DNA from: Bacteroidales bacterium
GTDB taxonomy: Bacteria > Bacteroidota > Bacteroidia > Bacteroidales > UBA932
DNA length: 20,628 nt
Direction: 5' to 3'
NCBI GenBank assembly: GCA_017461285.1
Contig: JAFTYS010000102.1
Coordinates: 1 to 20,628, forward strand
This document shows positions 14,361 through 20,628 of this stretch, piece after piece; position 1 is the first letter of the stretch, and each line of letters opens with the position of its first letter. Below the pieces are notes generated by a model. It saw only the letters and a program-made list of their open reading frames with translations. It made no database searches and had not been told where the DNA came from. Position numbers and translations under genes: made by a program.

Positions 14361-16589
14361 ATGAAAGCAAAAGGATTTTTGATTCTCCTTGTTTCAGGAC
14401 TCGTGCTGTCCGCAGTTTCATTGTCTGCGCAGCCGCCATATCTTCAGAGCCAGACATATGACGTAGGCCTGGATTTCGGAGATTATTCCCATACGTATTT
14501 CTTTGCCGATTCGGTCAATGATGTGGATCCTGCTGATGCATCTGGCCATATCAACTGGAAGAGGCACAGCCTGTTTGCACGTCAGGCCTTCAATACGACC
14601 GTGACTGCGGTCCAGCCGCTCAAGATGCTGGATTTCCCTGAACCTGAGTACGATAATGACCCGAATCTTCCTTTCAAGATCGACTTCGTCACTCCTCGTA
14701 CCGTACGTCTGAGGATTTATACGTCCCCTGTGATCATCAAGGAGCAGCCGTCGGTGATGCTTGCCGGGCAGCCAGGCAGCTGCGACGACTGGAAGTACAC
14801 GAAGGTGTCAGGTGAGCATAGATGGACCAGTGAGTTCGGTACCATCGCTCTTGCTGAAGATCCTTTCAGGGTAGTTCTCTATGACGCAGAAGGCAATCTG
14901 ATGACCGATACCCGCACATTGTCTGACAATGATTCCACCCAGGTGAGGGTGCTGCCATTCCAGTTCATCAGGCGCTCGTCCGACAACAGAAGGAGCATCA
15001 ATCCGGTCTTCGCCCTTCACCCATACGAGAGGATCGTCGGCTGCGGAGAATCTTCTACCGCATTGAACAAGGTGGGCCAGAAGCTCAACCTCTTCGTGAC
15101 TGACCCGCAGAGCCCTGAGACCCCGGACATGTACAAGCCTGTACCTTTCTTCATGAGCAACAGAGGTTACGGCATATTCATGCATACTTCAGCTCCTGTG
15201 ACCTGCGACTTCGGACAGTCGCATGCACAGTCGATGAAGCTCTTCATGGAAGACGAGACCATGGACTTCTTCATCTTCTTCGGTCAGCCGAAGGATATTC
15301 TCGATGAGTATACCGACGTTACTGGAAAGCCTCAGATGCCGCCGCTATGGAGCTTCGGAACATGGATGAGCCGTATCAGCTATTTCTCACAGCAGGAAGC
15401 GTACGATGTGGCCGAGAACCTCAGGAAGCATCAGATTCCTTCGGATGTCATCCACCTCGACACAGGATGGTTCACTACCGACTGGGAGTGCGACTACAAG
15501 TTCGATCCGGTGCGTTTCCCTGATGCCCAGAAGATGATCGATGACCTGAAGGCTGACGGATTCCATATTTCTTTATGGCAGCTTCCGTATTTCACTCCGC
15601 ATAACAATTACTATGAGGAACTTATCGAGAAAGGTCTGTATGTGAAGAATGCCAAGGGAGGAATGCCTTTCGAAGATGCAGTCCTCGATTTCTCAAACCC
15701 TGAGACAGTCGCATGGTATCAGTCCAAGCTCGAAGGCCTTCTCAAGATGGGAGTCGGGGCGATAAAGGTGGATTTCGGCGAAGGAGCCCCTCTTAACGGC
15801 CTTTATCATTCAGGAAGGACAGGACTTTATGAACATAACATCTATCCTTTGAGATACAACAAGGCGGTAGCGGAGATAACAGAAAAGACAACAGGAGAGC
15901 ACATAATGTGGGCAAGAAGCGCATGGGCAGGCTCTCAGAGGTATCCTCTGCACTGGGGTGGCGACGCTTCCAATACCGATATCGGTATGGCTGCGACCCT
16001 CCGTTGCGGACTTTCCTTCGGCCTCAGCGGCTTCTCTTTCTGGAGCCATGACATAGGAGGCTTCGTCCAGAGCACTCCGGAGAATCTTTACCGCAGATGG
16101 CTTCCTTTCGGCTTCCTTACTTCACACACAAGAGCCCACGGAGCTCCTCCGACCGAACCATGGCTTTATAACGAAAGCTTTACAGATGCGTTCAGACAGA
16201 GCGCGGAACTGAAATACAAGCTCATGCCTTATATCGTGGCGCAGGCACAGAAGTGCGTAGAGAGCGGTCTTCCGATGCTCCGTGCGATGCTGATCGAATT
16301 CCCTGATGATCCGGCTGCATGGCAGCTTGACGACCAGTATATGTTCGGATCCGACATGCTTGTCGCTCCGCTTATGGACGATTCGTCGGACAGATACGTA
16401 TACCTCCCTGAAGGTAAATGGGTTGATTATCAGACAAGAAAGACATATTCTTCAGGATACCATCGCATCGCAGCCGGTGACATCCCATGCGTCATTCTTG
16501 TCAGAAAGGGAAGTGTGATCCCTCACGTTCCTGTCGCTCAGAGCACTTCTGAAATACAGTGGGAAAAGGTTTATGATGTCAAATATTAA
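14361..16589 (+). CDS. GH31 glycosidase, YicI-like; probable periplasmic alpha-xylosidase
   Basis: 742 residues from the ATG at 14361 (a GTG lies just before it at 14358). A cleavable signal peptide (residues 1 to about 24, ending LSAQ) predicts a soluble periplasmic enzyme. The N-terminal beta-sandwich is followed by a GH31 barrel: HLDTGWF, FDPVRFPD, LWQLPYF, IKVDFGEGAP with predicted nucleophile Asp471, MWARSAWAGSQRYPLHWGGD with predicted acid/base Asp535, and LSGFSFWSHDIGGF. The DFGE and WSHDIGGF blocks resemble the YicI type of alpha-xylosidase more than alpha-glucosidases, but the residues around TGWF differ from YicI, so specificity is not settled. In this setting it would remove alpha-1,6-xylose from xyloglucan oligosaccharides. 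A 39-nt gap separates it from the GH5 gene and no terminator is seen there. Confidence 0.9.
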   Translation: MKAKGFLILLVSGLVLSAVSLSAQPPYLQSQTYDVGLDFGDYSHTYFFADSVNDVDPADASGHINWKRHSLFARQAFNTTVTAVQPLKMLDFPEPEYDNDPNLPFKIDFVTPRTVRLRIYTSPVIIKEQPSVMLAGQPGSCDDWKYTKVSGEHRWTSEFGTIALAEDPFRVVLYDAEGNLMTDTRTLSDNDSTQVRVLPFQFIRRSSDNRRSINPVFALHPYERIVGCGESSTALNKVGQKLNLFVTDPQSPETPDMYKPVPFFMSNRGYGIFMHTSAPVTCDFGQSHAQSMKLFMEDETMDFFIFFGQPKDILDEYTDVTGKPQMPPLWSFGTWMSRISYFSQQEAYDVAENLRKHQIPSDVIHLDTGWFTTDWECDYKFDPVRFPDAQKMIDDLKADGFHISLWQLPYFTPHNNYYEELIEKGLYVKNAKGGMPFEDAVLDFSNPETVAWYQSKLEGLLKMGVGAIKVDFGEGAPLNGLYHSGRTGLYEHNIYPLRYNKAVAEITEKTTGEHIMWARSAWAGSQRYPLHWGGDASNTDIGMAATLRCGLSFGLSGFSFWSHDIGGFVQSTPENLYRRWLPFGFLTSHTRAHGAPPTEPWLYNESFTDAFRQSAELKYKLMPYIVAQAQKCVESGLPMLRAMLIEFPDDPAAWQLDDQYMFGSDMLVAPLMDDSSDRYVYLPEGKWVDYQTRKTYSSGYHRIAAGDIPCVILVRKGSVIPHVPVAQSTSEIQWEKVYDVKY

Positions 16590-16602
16590 GATATTTAAGA
16601 AA

Positions 16603-18225
16603 ATGAAGCTGAGAACGATCATAGGTGTTGCAGCAGTGCTTGCAATGGCTTCGTGCGGAGCTCCTTCGGAAACGAAGCTCGTTACGGTAGGTAACCCTTA
16701 TCTCCCGTTGTGGGAGCACATTCCTGACGGTGAACCTTATATCTTCGAGGATCCCGACAATCCTGGCGAATACAGGGTATATGTATATGGATCACATGAT
16801 TCCATGATCACCGGATATTGCGGCCGCGAGCTGGTGGTGTGGTCGGCATCCGTCGATAATCTCAACGAGTGGCGTTATGACGGCGAGATCCTCCGCGTGC
16901 TGAATGATGCGGAAGGAAACCCGCTGAGCAGCGAAGGGCTTTCGGACGTCCTTTATGCGCCTGATGTGACCGAGAAGATAGAAGCAGACGGAACCAGGAT
17001 GTATTACCTTTTCCCGAACGATATGGAATACGGAAGGCGTTCGCTCATAGCAAAGAGCCCGAGACCGGACGGACCTTTCGAGGTATGCAACTGGAGCAAG
17101 GATAATCCGGCATGGACGGAGGGAATACTTGAATTCGATCCGGCCGTCTTTGTCGACGACGACGGCCGCGTGTACGGATACTGGGGATTCGAATGTTCAT
17201 ATGCAGCCGAACTAGACCCGAATACGATGTGTACCCTGAAAGAAGGTACGGAGATCATCAAGGACATGATTTCAAGCAGCAAGTCCGACGGCATCTTCCG
17301 CTTCTTCGAGGCATCGTCGATCCGCAAGGTCGAAGACAAGTATATCCTCGTCTACAGCAGAGTCACTCACGACGGTGAATTCGGTCTTCCTTCGACGAAT
17401 TATACCTTGGCATACGCATATTCCGATGCACCTCTCGGTCCGTGGACATACGGCGGTACGATCATCGACGGCCGCGGCCGTGAAACCGACGAGGCCGGAA
17501 ATGTGATCGCATCCGGCACTGTTGCAGGCAACACCCACGGCGGTATCTGCAAGATCAAGGACCAGTGGTATGTGTTCTATCACAGACAGACCGGCACCGA
17601 TGAATATGCCCGTCAGGCCATGGTGGCTCCGATCACCGTCGAGGTGGAGAAGGGAAAAGGCGGCAAGGTGTTCATATCGGAAGGCGAGTATAATTCTGAA
17701 GGATTCTCATTGAACGGCCTCGACCCTCTTGAAGCCCATTCTGCCGGCCTGGCATGCTGGTATACAGGACCTAAGGTTGCAGTTCACGAGTATCCGAACA
17801 ACATCTTCTTCGGCTCATATGTGGCATCCGGTTACGGTACGGATGACAAGTTCGAAGCTCCATATGACCTCAGGAACAATACAAACCCTGTTGTGAACAA
17901 CACCGACGGCTCTATAGTCGGATACAAATATTTCAATTTTGACGGTACATATGGCCGCAGGAAGCTGGACCTTGTCCTTAACCTCATACCTGAAGGTGTC
18001 GACGGAACCATCACAGTCATGGCCGACCGCCCTTGGGCTTCGCAGGGCGGCATAGAGGTCGGCCGGATCGACCTGAAGGCCGATATGCCGGCCGCTCCGG
18101 TCGATGTGGCTATCGCGGTTCCGGAACTTGCAAAGATGAAGGGCAAGCATGCCATCTATCTGAAGTTCAGTTCGGAAACCAAGGAAAAGTCTATATGTGT
18201 GCTTAATACAATAAAATTCAAATAA
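16603..18225 (+). CDS. GH43-like glycosidase lipoprotein with C-terminal CBM6-like domain (candidate arabinofuranosidase)
   Basis: 540 residues from the ATG at 16603, preferred because it starts a standard lipoprotein signal peptide (MAMASC, Cys18). An ATG at 16573 would overlap the GH31 gene by 17 nt and add a poor N-region. Residues 35-345 look like a five-bladed GH43 propeller: IPDGEPYIF with candidate base Asp42, VYVYGSHD, EFDPAVFVDDDGRVYGYWG with candidate pKa-modulating Asp179, and FEASSIRK with candidate acid Glu236. GNTHGG and WYVFYHRQ are further family-like blocks. Residues about 410-540 form a beta-sandwich of CBM6 type. The spacing from Asp42 to Asp179 is long, which suggests an insertion between blades. 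Arabinofuranosidase or beta-xylosidase activity on side chains is plausible; I cannot name the GH43 subfamily. It starts 13 nt after the GH31 stop. Confidence 0.85.
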   Translation: MKLRTIIGVAAVLAMASCGAPSETKLVTVGNPYLPLWEHIPDGEPYIFEDPDNPGEYRVYVYGSHDSMITGYCGRELVVWSASVDNLNEWRYDGEILRVLNDAEGNPLSSEGLSDVLYAPDVTEKIEADGTRMYYLFPNDMEYGRRSLIAKSPRPDGPFEVCNWSKDNPAWTEGILEFDPAVFVDDDGRVYGYWGFECSYAAELDPNTMCTLKEGTEIIKDMISSSKSDGIFRFFEASSIRKVEDKYILVYSRVTHDGEFGLPSTNYTLAYAYSDAPLGPWTYGGTIIDGRGRETDEAGNVIASGTVAGNTHGGICKIKDQWYVFYHRQTGTDEYARQAMVAPITVEVEKGKGGKVFISEGEYNSEGFSLNGLDPLEAHSAGLACWYTGPKVAVHEYPNNIFFGSYVASGYGTDDKFEAPYDLRNNTNPVVNNTDGSIVGYKYFNFDGTYGRRKLDLVLNLIPEGVDGTITVMADRPWASQGGIEVGRIDLKADMPAAPVDVAIAVPELAKMKGKHAIYLKFSSETKEKSICVLNTIKFK

Positions 18226-18234
18226 CACGATCTT

Positions 18235-20628
18235 ATGAAAACAAAACTTACCTTTTTGTCATTACTGGCGTTTGCTGTTCTGAGCGCTTGCACCGGAACT
18301 GTAAGGCAGGATGAGAACGGTGTGACCGTGAAAGTGCAGCAGCCTGTGGAAAACGGCCCTGCCCTTGTCCGTCTTCAGGTGATGGGTGACAAGCTGATCC
18401 ATGTTTCGGCTACGCCTGAAAAGAAGTTTGCTGACCAGCAGAGTCTGGTTGTGCTCCCTGTTACTGAAAAGACTGCTTTTGAAGTCGTTCAGGACGGAGA
18501 TGTCGTGACCGTATCTACCTCTGCAGTGAAAGCAAATGTCTGCACTGCTACAGGTGCCGTGTGGTTCACAGATCTTGAAGGAAATGTGATACTTGCGGAG
18601 CAGCAGGGAGGTGGCAAGTACTTCGAGCCTATCGAAGTGGAAGGAACCCGCGGCTATTCGTTCCGCCAGGTGTTCGAATCTCCTGAAGATGAGGCATTCT
18701 ACGGCCTCGGACAGCATCAGGCTGACGAATTCAACTACAAGGGAAAGAACGAGCAGCTCTTCCAGTACAACACGAAGGTGTCCGTTCCTTTCATCGTATC
18801 CAACAAGGGATATGGTGTCCTGATGGACAGCTACTCGATGATGCGTTTCGGTAATCCTGAAGACTACAAGCAGCTTGGCGAGGTGTTCAAGCTTTATGAC
18901 AAGAACGGAAAGGAAGGATGCCTTACCGGCACATATGTTCCTGCCAAAGGAAAGACACTTGTGCGCGAAGAGCCGAAGATCTATTTCGAGCATCTTGTTG
19001 CTCCAGAAATGGCACGCGTAGTCAATCTTCCTGAGGATTTCCAGTTCTATGGCTCTCAGGTTACCTATGAAGGAGCGCTCGAGGCTTCTGAAACCGGTGA
19101 TTATCAGTTCAGCCTCTATTATGCAGGTTATACCACTGTGACAATCGGCAATGAAGTGGTCGTGCCTGAGCGTTGGAGAACGGCATGGAATCCTAATTCC
19201 TACAAGTTCATCGTCCATCTTGAGGCCGGTGTGAAGACTCCTATCCGCATCGATTGGACGCCGGATGGCGGTGTTTCATATTGCGGACTCCGTGTCTATG
19301 ATGTGATCGATCCTGTAGAGCAGGCAAAGCATCAGTGGTGGAGCGAGATGACCAAGCAGATGGACTGGTATTTCATCGCAGGTGAAGATATGGATGAGGT
19401 CATCAGCGGATACCGTACGCTTACCGGAAAGGCCCAGATCATGCCTAAGTGGGCGATGGGTTACTGGCAGAGCCGCGAGCGCTACAAGACATCTACAGAG
19501 ATGATCGAGGCTCTCGAGGGCTTCCGCAAGAGGAATATCCCTATTGACAATATCGTGATGGACTGGAGCCACTGGAGAGAAGATGACTGGGGTGGACATG
19601 AGTTTGATCCTGCACGTTTCCCTGATCCTAAGGCGATGGTGGATTCGATCCACAATATGGGCGGACGCATGATGATATCCGTATGGCCTAAGTTCTATGT
19701 GGATACGGAACACTACAAGGAGTTTGACGAGAAGGGATGGATGTATACCAAGGCATATGAAGACGGAGTCCGTGACTGGATCGGTACAGGATATCTTTAT
19801 GGCTTCTATGATGCATACTCGGAAGATGCACGCAAGCTCTTCTGGAACCAGATGTACGAGCATTATTATCCTCTCGGCATCGATGCATGGTGGATGGACG
19901 CTTCTGAGCCTAATGTCCGCGACTGTACCGATATGGACTACCGCAAGGCTCTTTGCGGCCCTACAGCCCTCGGTTCTTCTACAGAGTTTTTCAATGCATA
20001 TGCACTTGTAAATGCCGATGCTATCTATAAGGGACAGCGCGGAGTCGACAACGACAAGCGCGTATTCCTCCTTACCCGTTCGGGTTTTGCAGGCCTCCAG
20101 AGATACTCTACAGCAACATGGAGCGGCGACATCGCGACCCGTTGGGAGGACATGAAGGCCCAGATTTCTGCAGGTCTTAATTTTGCGATCAGCGGTATCC
20201 CTTACTGGACTATGGACATCGGAGGATTCTGCGTAGAGAACCGTTATGTCGCAGGCCAGGAGATCTTCAACCGCACAGGAAAGGAGAATGCCGACCAGAA
20301 GGAATGGCGTGAGCTCAATACACGCTGGTTCCAGTTCGGAGCATTCTGCCCGCTTTTCCGTGCCCACGGACAGTATCCGTTCAGAGAGCCTTGGGAGATC
20401 GCTCCTGAAGGACATCCTGCATACGAGTCCATCGTATACTACACAAAGCTCAGATATGCGATGATGCCTTACATCTATTCTCTTGCAGGAATGACATGGT
20501 TCGAGGACTATACTATCATGCGTCCGCTTGTGATGGACTTCATGGCTGATGCCAATGTAACCGATATCAGCGATGCATACATGTTCGGTCCTTCGTTCAT
20601 GGTGGCTCCGGTATATGAGTATGGTGCA
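18235..20628 (+). CDS. GH31 alpha-xylosidase-like lipoprotein with PA14 insertion (3' end outside the window)
   Basis: 798 codons are visible with no stop, so the gene is cut by the window edge; related enzymes are about 950 residues. The ATG at 18235 starts a lipoprotein signal (VLSAC, Cys19) 9 nt after the GH43 gene. An N-terminal GH31 beta-sandwich (about 25-240) contains FYGLGQHQ. A PA14-like beta domain is inserted at about 245-355, with ASETGDYQFSLYYAGYTTV and IRIDWTPDGG. The catalytic barrel then shows KWAMGYWQSRERY, NIVMDWSHW, WWMDASEPN with predicted nucleophile Asp555, and WSGDIATRWEDM with predicted acid/base Asp632. A GH31 carrying a PA14 insert is the architecture of Cellvibrio Xyl31A and the Bacteroides ovatus xyloglucan-locus GH31, both alpha-xylosidases acting on larger xyloglucan oligosaccharides. 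This is the strongest single hint that the locus targets xyloglucan. Confidence 0.92.
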   Translation, partial: MKTKLTFLSLLAFAVLSACTGTVRQDENGVTVKVQQPVENGPALVRLQVMGDKLIHVSATPEKKFADQQSLVVLPVTEKTAFEVVQDGDVVTVSTSAVKANVCTATGAVWFTDLEGNVILAEQQGGGKYFEPIEVEGTRGYSFRQVFESPEDEAFYGLGQHQADEFNYKGKNEQLFQYNTKVSVPFIVSNKGYGVLMDSYSMMRFGNPEDYKQLGEVFKLYDKNGKEGCLTGTYVPAKGKTLVREEPKIYFEHLVAPEMARVVNLPEDFQFYGSQVTYEGALEASETGDYQFSLYYAGYTTVTIGNEVVVPERWRTAWNPNSYKFIVHLEAGVKTPIRIDWTPDGGVSYCGLRVYDVIDPVEQAKHQWWSEMTKQMDWYFIAGEDMDEVISGYRTLTGKAQIMPKWAMGYWQSRERYKTSTEMIEALEGFRKRNIPIDNIVMDWSHWREDDWGGHEFDPARFPDPKAMVDSIHNMGGRMMISVWPKFYVDTEHYKEFDEKGWMYTKAYEDGVRDWIGTGYLYGFYDAYSEDARKLFWNQMYEHYYPLGIDAWWMDASEPNVRDCTDMDYRKALCGPTALGSSTEFFNAYALVNADAIYKGQRGVDNDKRVFLLTRSGFAGLQRYSTATWSGDIATRWEDMKAQISAGLNFAISGIPYWTMDIGGFCVENRYVAGQEIFNRTGKENADQKEWRELNTRWFQFGAFCPLFRAHGQYPFREPWEIAPEGHPAYESIVYYTKLRYAMMPYIYSLAGMTWFEDYTIMRPLVMDFMADANVTDISDAYMFGPSFMVAPVYEYGA

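Larger units (their letters stand above)
31..20628 (+). other. Polysaccharide utilization locus, xyloglucan-type gene content (continues beyond the window)
   Basis: All genes are co-directional, most are envelope proteins, and spacing inside each unit is -50 to +39 nt. The set joins SusC, SusD and an SGBP-position lipoprotein with BACON-GH5, two GH31 enzymes of different architecture and a GH43. No hybrid two-component sensor, SusR-like or AraC regulator and no ECF sigma/anti-sigma pair is inside the window. GH2, GH3, GH9 or GH95 genes, often present in xyloglucan loci, are also not seen, and could lie downstream. Confidence 0.75.

Noticed and set aside
16573..16602. Earlier ATG for the GH43-like protein
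   Set aside because: It would place ten extra residues before a complete lipoprotein signal and overlap the GH31 gene. The ATG at 16603 gives a standard signal peptide.
18262..20415. Two long minus-strand open frames (18262-19218 and 19276-20415)
   Set aside because: They lie wholly antisense to the GH31-PA14 gene, which shows clear family motifs in its own frame. Their translations have no recognisable domain, and they arise from codon bias on the coding strand.
1..20628. CRISPR array, tRNA, transposase, phage or integron features
   Set aside because: No regularly spaced repeats, cloverleaf sequences, transposase motifs or flanking inverted repeats were seen on either strand.

Overview
The window looks like chromosomal DNA from a member of the order Bacteroidales, probably a gut or rumen lineage. 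The reasons are a SusC/SusD pair, a run of lipoproteins with Bacteroidetes-style lipoboxes, BACON domains, AT-rich leaders without strong Shine-Dalgarno sequences, and three matches to the Bacteroidetes -7 promoter element TAnnTTTG. The genus cannot be fixed from the sequence. Every convincing gene is on the + strand. I see no mobile element, tRNA, rRNA or CRISPR array.

The locus is a polysaccharide utilization locus (PUL) whose enzymes resemble those of a xyloglucan locus. Layout: (1) 31-2497, a lipoprotein with a repeat-like helical domain followed by a lipoprotein with a CxxCH motif and a beta-propeller. (2) 2654-9040, the glycan capture and import cassette: SusC-like TonB-dependent transporter, SusD-like lipoprotein, and a probable surface glycan-binding lipoprotein with an internal duplication. 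It has its own leader and ends at a strong intrinsic terminator (9062-9094). (3) 9140 to the window end, a tightly packed set read as one transcript: a polytopic membrane protein (DUF6057-like), a second CxxCH/propeller lipoprotein, a small DUF4369-like lipoprotein lacking its usual thioredoxin domain, a BACON-BACON-GH5 endo-glucanase lipoprotein, a YicI-like GH31, a GH43-like glycosidase with a C-terminal CBM6-like domain, and a PA14-containing GH31 that runs off the window.

Working model (inference from known PUL logic): the GH5 enzyme cuts the polymer at the cell surface. The SusD-like and SusE-position proteins capture oligosaccharides and SusC imports them. Periplasmic GH31 and GH43 enzymes then remove side chains (alpha-xylose, arabinose). 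GH5 with BACON, GH43 and a PA14-GH31 is the combination known from the Bacteroides ovatus xyloglucan locus, so xyloglucan or a related decorated beta-glucan is the best substrate guess. Beta-glucosidase, beta-galactosidase and regulator genes are not in view and may lie outside the window.

The least explained part is the duplicated accessory module: a DUF6057-like or repeat protein followed by an overlapping CxxCH/propeller lipoprotein. It occurs once upstream and once downstream of the SusCD cassette. The conserved CxxCH at the same residue position in both propeller proteins suggests a covalently bound heme or other redox role at the cell envelope, inside a glycan-uptake locus.
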